DNA of 23,105 bases from Bacillota bacterium (GTDB taxonomy: Bacteria > Bacillota > Clostridia > Peptostreptococcales > Anaerovoracaceae), in NCBI GenBank assembly GCA_017534025.1, contig JAFWDF010000118.1, positions 1-23,105 of the forward strand. The letters run 5' to 3'. Positions 17,073 to 23,105 of this stretch are shown here, one piece after another. A model generated the notes under the pieces. It saw nothing but the letters and a program-made list of their open reading frames with translations. It did not search any database and was not told the DNA's origin. Both the position numbers and the translations under genes were made by a program. Every line of letters begins with the position of its first letter. The first letter of the stretch is position 1.

Positions 17073-17917
17073 GGCCATCGCCTCCTGTCAGATCCTGGTC
17101 GCGTACATGAACAGCATGAAATAGAATACCAGCGGCGCGGTGAACAGAACGCTGTCAAAACGATCCATGATGCCGCCGTGTCCAGTATCAGTTTGCCGTA
17201 ATCCTTGATACCCATTTTCCGCTTGAAAATGGATGCCGTCAGGTCGCCGATCTGGGAGAAAACACCGCCTGCCAGACCCATCAGGGCATACGCAGGCAGC
17301 AGTCTGTGATCCATGAAGATCGCCGCAAACAGCAGGCAGATCAGCAGACTGGACAGTGCGCCGGCCACGGCGCCTTCCACGGTTTTCTTCGGGCTGATGA
17401 CCGGGCAGAGCTTACGTTTGCCAAGGAAATACCCCCCGAAATACGCGCCGATATCGGTGCAGAATGCCGTGATCAGAATCAGCCACACCGGCGTAATTCC
17501 GCAGATCACAGTGAAGACCTCATCCACCAGCACCGCGTGATACGAAAAAAATCCGATATACACAATCCCCGTGATCGTCGCCATGCCGTCCATCAGTGTT
17601 CTCTTCTCAATATTAAACAGATAGAGCATGCTGAGAACCGTGGAGATAAACAGCCAGAACACATACAGATACGGTTTTACGCCCACCGGTATCAGCTGCG
17701 TGAAGCTGGACAGCAGATCGATGATATACAGCATCACCAGAGATACTACGGCAACGATAAAGGAAGGCTGGATATCCATCGCGCGGAATCCCCGGAAGAA
17801 TTCGTGAATCCCGATCAGGGCAATGAGGAAGACCGCGGCTTTCAGCCAGACGCCTCCCAGAATGACCACCAGCAGAAACGGAACCATGATCAGTCCCGAA
17901 ATGATACGCTGCTTCAT
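17069..17917 (-). CDS. cdsA: Phosphatidate cytidylyltransferase with a frameshift near the 3' end
   Basis: CdsA makes CDP-diacylglycerol from phosphatidic acid and CTP, the branch point for phospholipids. The protein has about seven or eight hydrophobic segments and the conserved KRKLCPVISPKKTVEGAVAG and GDLTASIFKRKMGIKDYGKLI blocks. The family signature should continue with P-x-H-G-G-x-x-D-R-x-D. As written, the frame instead reads LDTAASWIVLTAFCSPRRW and runs on to 17069. Shifting by one base at 17184-17185 restores GHGGIMDRFDSVLFTAPLVFYFMLFMYATRI with a stop at 17088-17090. The ribosome binding site GGAGGA precedes the ATG. Because CdsA is usually essential, a sequencing or assembly error is as likely as a real mutation. 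If real, the product would lose its catalytic motif. Confidence 0.9.
   Translation of the reverse strand: MKQRIISGLIMVPFLLVVILGGVWLKAAVFLIALIGIHEFFRGFRAMDIQPSFIVAVVSLVMLYIIDLLSSFTQLIPVGVKPYLYVFWLFISTVLSMLYLFNIEKRTLMDGMATITGIVYIGFFSYHAVLVDEVFTVICGITPVWLILITAFCTDIGAYFGGYFLGKRKLCPVISPKKTVEGAVAGALSSLLICLLFAAIFMDHRLLPAYALMGLAGGVFSQIGDLTASIFKRKMGIKDYGKLILDTAASWIVLTAFCSPRRWYSISCCSCTRPGSDRRRWP
17182..17188 (-). other. Apparent one-base deletion in cdsA
   Basis: The codons read AAA CTG ATA CT GGA CAC GGC GGC: a proline codon (CCN) between ATA and GGA is short of one base. Adding one base here restores the complete CdsA signature and a normal stop at 17088-17090, 15 bases before the dxr start. Confidence 0.85.
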
Positions 17918-17920
17918 AGT

Positions 17921-18652
17921 TTAAAGTCCTCCGTACCTTCTGTGGCGCCTGCGGAATTCCTCTATGCAGTTTTCCAGTTCTTCTCTGCCGAAATCCGGCC
18001 ACAATACATCTGTAAATATAAATTCACTGTAAGCACACTGCCACAGCAGGAAATTGCTCAGTCTCTGTTCGCCCCCGGTCCGGATGATCAGATCCGGATC
18101 CGGCAGCCCGGCCGTATTCAGATACGCGCTCACGGCTTCTTCATCGATGCTTTCCAGCGCCTCCGGCGTCACCCCGTCCGCCAGGCGCTCCGCAGCCAGT
18201 TTCCGGAAGGCTTCGGTCAGCTCCCGCCGGCCGCCGTAATTCAGGGCGATGGTAAATACCAGGCCGGTATTGTCCTTCGTCGTTTTCAGCGCGTCCTGCA
18301 GCTTCACACCGGCCTCTGCCGGAATAGCGGACCAGTCACCGATTACACCGACTTTAACATTGTTTTTATGCAGTTCCGCCAGTTCGCTCTCGATGTATTT
18401 CACCATTAAACGGAAAATGCCCTGCACTTCATCCTGCGGCCGTTTCCAGTTTTCCGTCGAAAATGCATATACAGTAAGAAAGCCGACGCCCAGATCCGGA
18501 CAGGCTTTCACGATTTCCTTCAGGGCTTTCATCCCCGCATTGTGTCCAAAAACCCGAGGATTGCCCCGGCGGCTGGCCCAGCGGCCGTTGCCGTCCATGA
18601 TGATGGCAATATGCTCGGGTGTTCCGGACGTCTTTTCAATTTTTGAAGACAT
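17921..18652 (-). CDS. uppS: Isoprenyl transferase (undecaprenyl diphosphate synthase)
   Basis: UppS condenses isopentenyl diphosphate onto farnesyl diphosphate in cis to give C55-PP, the lipid carrier for peptidoglycan. The protein has IIMDGNGRWA with catalytic Asp20, the HNAGMKALKEIV block, LTVYAFSTENWKRP, FTIALNYGGRRE and DLIIRTGGEQRLSNFLLWQ. It ends in EFRRRHRRYGGL. From the ATG at 18652 it has 243 residues; a TTG two codons upstream (18658) is an alternative because the GGAG is 11 bases from the ATG and 5 from the TTG. It is followed after three bases by cdsA. The motifs are complete, so the enzyme should be active. Confidence 0.96.
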   Translation of the reverse strand: MSSKIEKTSGTPEHIAIIMDGNGRWASRRGNPRVFGHNAGMKALKEIVKACPDLGVGFLTVYAFSTENWKRPQDEVQGIFRLMVKYIESELAELHKNNVKVGVIGDWSAIPAEAGVKLQDALKTTKDNTGLVFTIALNYGGRRELTEAFRKLAAERLADGVTPEALESIDEEAVSAYLNTAGLPDPDLIIRTGGEQRLSNFLLWQCAYSEFIFTDVLWPDFGREELENCIEEFRRRHRRYGGL

Positions 18653-18682
18653 TGTCAATCTCGCTCCGATTATATATCTTAT

Positions 18683-18877
18683 CTACACTCTGCAGACGAT
18701 CAGCTTGCAGATGCCCCCCTCATCCTGTGTGCGCAGGACACGGAGTTCGCCCTTCTCTTCTTCGCTTCTCCGGTCCCGCGGAGGACGAATCTCCTCCACG
18801 GAACAACGGATCCCTTTTTCTTCCAGCAAAGACAGAGCTCTGTCCAGCGTCATCCCTGCAGTATCAGGAACAGACAC
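18683..18877 (-). CDS. Small stand-alone PASTA-like protein
   Basis: A 64-residue ORF lies between frr and uppS. It begins MSVPDTAGMTLDRALSLLEE, matching the start of PASTA repeats (VPDVxGMTLxxAxxLLxxxG), and ends with a beta-strand-like stretch (CKLIVCRV) where PASTA repeats have V-x-L-x-V. The middle is unusually charged (RPPRDRRSEEEKGE). There is no signal peptide or membrane segment, so it appears cytosolic. The GTG start at 18877 has GGAGG about ten bases upstream, inside the end of frr; AAGGA only two bases away is too close. It shares spacing with its neighbours and the frame fills the gap fully, which supports a real gene. PASTA homology is a visual match and the role is unknown. Confidence 0.65.
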   Translation of the reverse strand: MSVPDTAGMTLDRALSLLEEKGIRCSVEEIRPPRDRRSEEEKGELRVLRTQDEGGICKLIVCRV

Positions 18878-18883
18878 CTTCCT

Positions 18884-19438
18884 TTAGACCTCCATGATAT
18901 CCTTATCTTTCTTGGCGATAATGGCGTCGATATTTTTGATATGATCATCCGTAGACTTCTGAATCTTATCCAGAGCCTTCTTCAGGTCATCTTCGGTGAT
19001 CTCCCCGTTTTTTTCCTTCTTCTTTGCGTGTTCATTAATATCTCTTCTGAGATTTCTGACCGCTACTTTCGCGTTTTCGCCCATTTTCTTCGTGGTTTTG
19101 GTCAGCTCTTTTCTTCTTTCTTCCGTCAGCTGCGGCACGATCAGGCGGATGGATTTCCCGTCATTGGACGGATTCAGGCCCAGATTCGCTTCATTAATTG
19201 CTTTCTGAATACCGGAAATGCTGGACGGATCGAACGGTGCAACCATAATGGTTCTCGGATCCGGCGTGGAAATATTGGCGATGTTTTTCAACGGCGTCGG
19301 CGTTCCGTAATAATCCACCGTGATTTTATCCAGAATGGCGGCATTGGCTCTGCCGGCGCGAACTGTGTTCAGATCTTCTTTCAGCAGAGAGATGGTTTTT
19401 TCCATTTTTTCTTCAAAATTCTTCATTAAAGCGTCCAT
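18884..19438 (-). CDS. frr: Ribosome recycling factor
   Basis: RRF splits the post-termination ribosome together with EF-G. The 184-residue protein has the three-helix bundle with the conserved LLKEDLNTVRAGRANAAIL block, the YYGTPTPLKNIANI strand, DPRTIMVAPFD, GLNPSNDGKSIRL(I)VPQLTEERRKEL and the C-terminal helix. Length is standard (about 185). The ATG has AAGGAG six to seven bases upstream. It lies 42 bases after pyrH, the universal Firmicute pair, and its 3' end carries the ribosome binding site for the PASTA-like ORF. Confidence 0.98.
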   Translation of the reverse strand: MDALMKNFEEKMEKTISLLKEDLNTVRAGRANAAILDKITVDYYGTPTPLKNIANISTPDPRTIMVAPFDPSSISGIQKAINEANLGLNPSNDGKSIRLIVPQLTEERRKELTKTTKKMGENAKVAVRNLRRDINEHAKKKEKNGEITEDDLKKALDKIQKSTDDHIKNIDAIIAKKDKDIMEV

Positions 19439-19480
19439 AACAAGCTCCTTCTTAACTTTCCTTCTGAAAATCTGACTGTA

Positions 19481-20185
19481 TCAGGAAATAAATGTGCCGA
19501 TCTTTTCGCCGCAAATGGCTTTCAGCATATTTTCCGGATGAGATACGCCGAAAACATGGATCTTGATTCCATTATCCCTGCACAGCGAAGCCGCTGTGGA
19601 ATCCATCACCTGCAGGTTTTTCTCAAGGATTTCCTGATGCGTCAGCGTATCATATTTCACAGCATCCGGATTCTTTTCCGGATCACTGTCGTAAACAGCA
19701 TCTACTTTCTTTGCCAGCAGGATAATGTCCGCATCGATTTCCACCGCGCGCAGCGCTGCAGTGGTATCGGTCGAGAAGAACGGACTGCCGATTCCCGCGC
19801 CGAAAATAACAACTATATTTTTATTCAGATGGGAAATCGCTTTTCTGCGGATATACGGTTCCGCTACTTCCCGCATCTCGATTGCCGTCTGCACTCTGGT
19901 CGGCATGCCTGCCGCTTCAAAAGCATCCTGCAGGGCCAGCGCGTTGATCACGGTTGCCAGCATTCCCATATAATCCGCCGTCGCACGGTCCATGCTTTTG
20001 CTTGTGCGGCCGCGCCAGAAATTGCCTCCGCCTACGACGACGGCCACCTGAACCCCGAGATCATGAATCTGTTTTACTTCTTTCGCCACATCGGTCAGCA
20101 TGGCTTCGTCCAGGCCCATGCCCTTCGCGCCTGCCAGTGCTTCTCCGCTGACCTTGATAACAACTCTTTTATATTTCGGTTCCAT
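19481..20185 (-). CDS. pyrH: UMP kinase
   Basis: PyrH phosphorylates UMP to UDP with ATP, the entry to pyrimidine nucleotide synthesis. The 234-residue protein begins MEPKYKRVVIKVSGEAL, with the AAK-family phosphate-binding lysine in the IKVSGEAL motif, then VVVGGGNFWRG, DYMGMLATVINALALQDAFE, and GSPFFSTDTTAALRAVEI. The frame stays open 28 codons upstream, but the ATG at 20185 matches the family start and has TGAGGTT about six bases before it. The extension would also contain the predicted promoter's transcription start near 20230. No rpsB or tsf gene lies upstream, unlike the usual rpsB-tsf-pyrH-frr cluster. Confidence 0.97.
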   Translation of the reverse strand: MEPKYKRVVIKVSGEALAGAKGMGLDEAMLTDVAKEVKQIHDLGVQVAVVVGGGNFWRGRTSKSMDRATADYMGMLATVINALALQDAFEAAGMPTRVQTAIEMREVAEPYIRRKAISHLNKNIVVIFGAGIGSPFFSTDTTAALRAVEIDADIILLAKKVDAVYDSDPEKNPDAVKYDTLTHQEILEKNLQVMDSTAASLCRDNGIKIHVFGVSHPENMLKAICGEKIGTFIS

Positions 20186-20236
20186 AAACAACCTCACAAT
20201 TCCTTCATAAATGCAATGAAAATCTTCTGCCTTATC

Positions 20237-20245
20237 ATTATACCA
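20237..20245 (-). promoter_or_regulatory. Extended -10 promoter of pyrH-frr operon
   Basis: On the minus strand TGG-TATAAT (-10 at 20237-20242) is a perfect extended -10 box. The -35 region (about 20260-20265, GTGTAA) is weak, which is common with extended -10 promoters. Transcription would start near 20230, about 45 bases before the pyrH ATG. Confidence 0.65.
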
Positions 20246-20303
20246 TGATTTCATCCGCCTTACACGCACAATTCACCGCCATCCGAAAGTGGCTCTCTCC
20301 ATT

Positions 20304-20318
20304 ACAACTACCAGTTGT
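20304..20318. promoter_or_regulatory. Palindromic operator candidate between pyrH and the XRE regulator
   Basis: ACAACT-ACC-AGTTGT is a perfect inverted repeat with six-base arms and a three-base centre. A further ACAAC half-site lies at 20330-20334. It lies just upstream of the AT-rich probable promoter (TATAAT at 20345-20350) of the regulator gene, which makes it a plausible self-regulation site. Confidence 0.5.
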
Positions 20319-20344
20319 TTAACTAATATACAACAATCTGATAA

Positions 20345-20350
20345 TATAAT
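20345..20350 (+). promoter_or_regulatory. Probable -10 box of the XRE regulator
   Basis: A TATAAT sits in an AT-rich stretch about 37 bases before the regulator's ATG. A matching -35 box at standard spacing is not seen (TTGTTT at 20315-20320 is 24 bases away), so the exact promoter is uncertain and activation or overlap with the operator is possible. Confidence 0.4.
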
Positions 20351-20386
20351 TTATATCATTGAGTTTTTATAAGGAGAGATTTTTTT

Positions 20387-20761
20387 ATGTTTGAGAATAT
20401 TCGTAAACTGAGGCTCGAACATGGCCTCACCCAGAAAGAACTGGCAGAAATAGTCGGCATCACGCAGCAGTGCGTCAATAATTATGAAAACCGAAGCACG
20501 CAGCCGTCTTTTATTGTTCTTATGAAAATGGCGGATTATTTTCACGTATCCCTGGACTATCTGTGCCTGGGAAAAGAATCCCTTCACCAGACGCCCGCCG
20601 ATCCCCGCATGACATCCTATACGAAGGAGGATCAGATGCACCATCAGAATCTGTTCGCGACGCTGCCGGTGAATCAGAAACGTACCATTGACAACCTGAT
20701 CCGGATGCTGTCCGGATCGGATCCGCACTCCGGCAATTCCGGAGCGGGAAGCAGCGGCTGA
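20387..20761 (+). CDS. XRE-family (Cro/CI-type HTH) transcriptional regulator
   Basis: A 124-residue protein with an N-terminal helix-turn-helix domain (about 3-60): MFENIRKLRLEHGLTQKELAEIVGITQQCVNNYENRSTQPSFIVLMKMADYF-type sequence fits the HTH_3/XRE pattern, with recognition helix QQCVNNYE. The rest (about 66-124) is polar, with a short amphipathic helix (VNQKRTIDNLIRML), perhaps for dimerisation, and a flexible Gly/Ser-rich tail. AAGGAGAG precedes the ATG. It is divergent from pyrH and shares a 201-base gap with a palindrome and AT-rich promoter. Control of its own gene, and perhaps of pyrH, is inferred only from layout. The ligand and regulon are unknown. Confidence 0.85.
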   Translation: MFENIRKLRLEHGLTQKELAEIVGITQQCVNNYENRSTQPSFIVLMKMADYFHVSLDYLCLGKESLHQTPADPRMTSYTKEDQMHHQNLFATLPVNQKRTIDNLIRMLSGSDPHSGNSGAGSSG

Positions 20762-20796
20762 CCGGGTATGAAGACGACAGCCGCACAGACGGAGGA

Positions 20797-21537
20797 TTAC
20801 CGGACCATCTCCCACATAACAATGGAAGCCGCCACCGCCGCATTCAGGGATTCAGCTTCCGGCCGCATCGGAATGATCAGCCGTTCCCGGCACAGGGACA
20901 GCATTTCTTCACTCAGGCCGTGTCCTTCGTTGCCTATGCAGACCGCCGCCCTGTGCAGGTCCGCCGTCCGCAAATCCGCCGACCGGTCTCCCAGAGCAGC
21001 ACCATATAATGTCAGGTTGTTCCGCCGCGCAAAATCATCCGGTTTTTCACAGAAGTAAATATACTGGCGGAAAATGGCTCCCATTGTGGACCGTACGGTT
21101 TTCGGATTGTAAACATCCGCGCAGTCGCCGCAGAGCACGACCGCTTCGATGCCGAAAGCCGCTGCCGTACGGATCACCGTGCCCACATTGCCGGGATCCT
21201 GCACATTTTCCAGCACGATGGCGCTGCTGACCGGCCGGACTTCATTGCCGGGAATCGCCACGGTAAAAAGCGGACCGGGGCTGTTTTCCAGAGGAGACAC
21301 GTATTGGAACAGCTCGGAGGAAGCTGCATACTCCCTGCAGCCTGCCGGCGTTCCGTTGCTCTCCTCTCTCCAGAGCACAGACGTGATCACCGCGCCGGCC
21401 TGCAGCGCGTCCTCCAGAAGCTTGGCGCCGTCACACAGGAACTCCCCGCATTCCTTTCTGTAAGAACTGCTTTTCTGCAGCCTGCGCAAATGCTTTATAT
21501 ATTCATTTTTTCTAGATTCAATTCTTTGTATTCTCAT
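20797..21537 (-). CDS. TrmH/SpoU-family RNA 2'-O-ribose methyltransferase
   Basis: This 246-residue SPOUT-class enzyme uses SAM to methylate ribose 2'-OH groups, probably on 23S rRNA. The N-terminal part (about 1-95) resembles the substrate-binding domain of SpoU enzymes (IESRKNEYIKHLRRLQKSS). The knotted catalytic domain shows motif 1 ENVQDPGNVGTVIRTA, motif 2 IGNEGHGLS and motif 3 IPMRPEAESLNAAVAASIVMWE, with the typical Arg, Glu and Asn residues. It is close to the YsgA/RlmB-like proteins, but the exact modified nucleotide cannot be told from sequence. The ATG has AAGGA about seven bases upstream. The gene is convergent with the XRE gene (35-base gap). Confidence 0.92.
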   Translation of the reverse strand: MRIQRIESRKNEYIKHLRRLQKSSSYRKECGEFLCDGAKLLEDALQAGAVITSVLWREESNGTPAGCREYAASSELFQYVSPLENSPGPLFTVAIPGNEVRPVSSAIVLENVQDPGNVGTVIRTAAAFGIEAVVLCGDCADVYNPKTVRSTMGAIFRQYIYFCEKPDDFARRNNLTLYGAALGDRSADLRTADLHRAAVCIGNEGHGLSEEMLSLCRERLIIPMRPEAESLNAAVAASIVMWEMVR

Positions 21538-21565
21538 GCTGCATTCCTTTCTGTCCCGTCTTCAA

Positions 21566-21595
21566 AGCATACCATTCCCACTGTATCTGCCGCAA
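21566..21595 (-). promoter_or_regulatory. Promoter of the TrmH/SpoU methyltransferase gene
   Basis: On the minus strand TTGCGG (21590-21595), an 18-base spacer and TATGCT (21566-21571), with TG before the -10 box, form an extended -10 type promoter. It is very like the rimP operon promoter. The gap of 197 bases to the divergent FHA-SEDS gene holds no gene. Confidence 0.6.
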
Positions 21596-21659
21596 GGGCA
21601 AAACCCGGTTATCCACACTGCAAATCATGAGCCTCCGCGCATCGTAAGAATATTTTAAA

Positions 21660-21688
21660 TTAACTTTTACATGCCTCTATGATAATAT
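21660..21688 (+). promoter_or_regulatory. Weak candidate promoter for the FHA-SEDS gene
   Basis: TTAACT (21660-21665), 17 bases, then TAATAT (21683-21688) is a modest match to a sigma-A promoter about 50 bases before the ATG. The AT-rich stretch allows several alternatives. Confidence 0.35.
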
Positions 21689-21734
21689 GGTTCTGTAAAA
21701 GAAAGCCCGAATTATCATCAGGAGATTTTTTGCA

Positions 21735-23105
21735 ATGAATGGTTCTTTTTCTGATATTCTGCAGAGAATTTTACTATATTTTCAATATTTCCGCCGCTGG
21801 GCAGTGGAAGACAAGCCCGGCTTCGGCGAAATCTATATCCATGTCATTCGCTGGATCATGCCGATCCTGGCCCTGTTTATCGTGCTGTCCGTCATCCGCC
21901 GCATGATGCGTGTAAAAAACCCGCGGGAAACCTGGGGGCATCTGGTATCGGATGATCTGGGCCGCTTTACCATTACCCACTGGGAATGCACCGTCGGCCG
22001 GGCCCGTCACTGCGACATCATTGTGCGGTTCGCCACCATTTCCAGAACGCAGTGCGCCCTAATCCGGGATGATTCCGGGCAATGGTATGTACACGATCTC
22101 AGCGGCCGGAATACCACGACCGTAAACGGAAAAGTCGTCCGGGAGAAGACCCCGATCAATCATAAAGATGTCCTGAGCATCGGCGGCATTGAATTCCGCT
22201 TCTATCCGCTGAGCGCTGCGGAACACGAACGGATGAAACAACGGCGGAAGCTGCGCAGCCAGCCGATTGCGCCCTGGTCTTCCATGGTACTTCTGACCAT
22301 ATTCCAGGCACTAACGATGCTGGAGTTCCGCATCACCCGGCCGGACAGCGCCGGCACCATAACCTTCTGCTTCATCATCCTCTGCGCGGCCATGTGGTTC
22401 TATACTTTCCTGACCCGGCTGCTGGGGCAGCGGGGATTCGAGGCGGAAATACTGGCGTTCTTCGCCTGTACACTGAACCTGGCGGTCACCGCAACCTCCA
22501 ACACCGGCATTATGATGAAACAGACCATCGCCATTGTGCTTGGAATGATCTTCTTCATCTGCCTGGGCTGGTATCTCCGCGACATCGACCGGGTAGTGAA
22601 AACCAGGCGCGTCGCCACGCTCCTTACGATTGCCCTTTTTGCGTTCAACCTGGTCTTCGGCGTCACGAAATACGGCGCTGCCAACTGGGTAAAAATTGCA
22701 GGCGTTTCCCTGCAGCCGTCCGAACTGGCCAAGGTATTTTTCATCTTTGCCGGCGCGGCCACCCTGGACCGGCTTTTTGTAAAACAGAATCTGATGGGAT
22801 TCATGATCCTGTCCGGCGTCTGTCTCGGTTCCCTGGCTATCATGGGCGACTTCGGAACCGCTGCCATTTTCTTTGTAGTATTCCTGGTCATCGCATTCCT
22901 GCGGTCCGGCGATTTCGCCACCCTGTCCCTGATTACCGGTGCGGCGGCCGGTGCCGCTCTGCTGGTCATCCGCTTCAAGCCGTACGTTGCGTCACGGTTC
23001 ATGTCCTGGGGACATGCGTGGGATAATGTCAACACCCCCGGCTATCAGCAGGTCCGCACCATGTCGGCCTCTGCCAGCGGCGGTCTCATCGGCGTCGGCG
23101 GCGGC
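21735..23105 (+). CDS. FHA domain-SEDS (FtsW/RodA/SpoVE-like) fusion, partial (3' end outside window)
   Basis: 457 codons are open from the ATG at 21735 (ATCAGGAG upstream) to the window edge. Residues about 38-58 form a membrane helix. Residues about 78-157 form an FHA phosphothreonine-binding domain (GR 88-89, SRTQ 103-106, NTTTVNG 126-132). From about 181 the rest is a polytopic SEDS glycosyltransferase with the family's LQPSELAK motif (326-333), a GDFGTA motif (371-376), and GYQQVRTMSASASGGLIGVGGG at the visible end. SEDS proteins polymerise glycan strands from lipid II. The catalytic aspartate of the PExHTD motif would lie just past the window. The FHA domain, likely cytoplasmic, suggests Ser/Thr kinase control. 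No frameshift is seen. Whether it acts in division, elongation or sporulation is not decidable from here. Confidence 0.9.
   Translation, partial: MNGSFSDILQRILLYFQYFRRWAVEDKPGFGEIYIHVIRWIMPILALFIVLSVIRRMMRVKNPRETWGHLVSDDLGRFTITHWECTVGRARHCDIIVRFATISRTQCALIRDDSGQWYVHDLSGRNTTTVNGKVVREKTPINHKDVLSIGGIEFRFYPLSAAEHERMKQRRKLRSQPIAPWSSMVLLTIFQALTMLEFRITRPDSAGTITFCFIILCAAMWFYTFLTRLLGQRGFEAEILAFFACTLNLAVTATSNTGIMMKQTIAIVLGMIFFICLGWYLRDIDRVVKTRRVATLLTIALFAFNLVFGVTKYGAANWVKIAGVSLQPSELAKVFFIFAGAATLDRLFVKQNLMGFMILSGVCLGSLAIMGDFGTAAIFFVVFLVIAFLRSGDFATLSLITGAAAGAALLVIRFKPYVASRFMSWGHAWDNVNTPGYQQVRTMSASASGGLIGVGGG

Noticed and set aside
20728..20752. CTCCGG-caatt-CCGGAG inverted repeat at the end of the XRE gene as a terminator
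   Set aside because: It lies inside the coding sequence and has no T-run on either strand.
22400..23035. Minus-strand ORF of 211 codons opposite the SEDS gene
   Set aside because: Antisense shadow of a clear membrane protein; composition rich in Arg, Thr and Pro with no domain.

Overview
This 23.1-kb window looks like part of a Bacillota chromosome, most likely class Clostridia with a moderately high G+C content. The evidence is a PolC-type replicative polymerase, the classical Firmicute order of translation, lipid and isoprenoid genes, and strong AGGAGG-type ribosome binding sites. The genus cannot be fixed from the sequence. Almost everything is on the minus strand. Only two genes, at the right-hand end, lie on the plus strand. 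No stretch longer than about 225 bases lacks a gene, and I saw no RNA gene, insertion sequence, CRISPR array or prophage.

Region 1 (1-8406, minus) is a ribosome and transcription operon transcribed right to left: rimP, nusA, ylxR/rnpM, an L7Ae-like gene, infB, an rbfA-DHH fusion, truB and ribF (cut by the window edge). It starts from a good promoter at 8378-8406. The leader holds a perfect 12-bp hairpin before rimP that may be an attenuator. Genes are tightly packed, with overlaps (ATGA, TGATG) that suggest translational coupling.

Region 2 (8498-13717) holds polC, preceded by a two-gene membrane module (NfeD plus an SPFH/stomatin-like protein) with a possible promoter and leader hairpin. The PolC has no DEDDh proofreading exonuclease domain. 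Its PHP domain instead carries a full set of metal ligands.

Region 3 (13718-20185) is the pyrH, frr, small PASTA-like ORF, uppS, cdsA, dxr, rseP, ispG run. It joins UMP kinase and ribosome recycling to undecaprenyl-PP synthesis, CDP-diacylglycerol synthesis, two steps of the MEP isoprenoid pathway and a site-2 protease. As written, cdsA has a one-base frameshift inside its signature motif. pyrH has its own promoter and is not preceded by rpsB-tsf.

Region 4 (20186-23105) holds an XRE-family regulator divergent from pyrH with a palindromic site between them, a TrmH/SpoU rRNA methyltransferase on the minus strand, and the start of a plus-strand FHA-SEDS (FtsW/RodA-like) fusion that runs off the window.

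The most unusual items are the exonuclease-less PolC, the RbfA-DHH fusion, the FHA-SEDS fusion, the stand-alone PASTA-like protein and the frameshifted cdsA.
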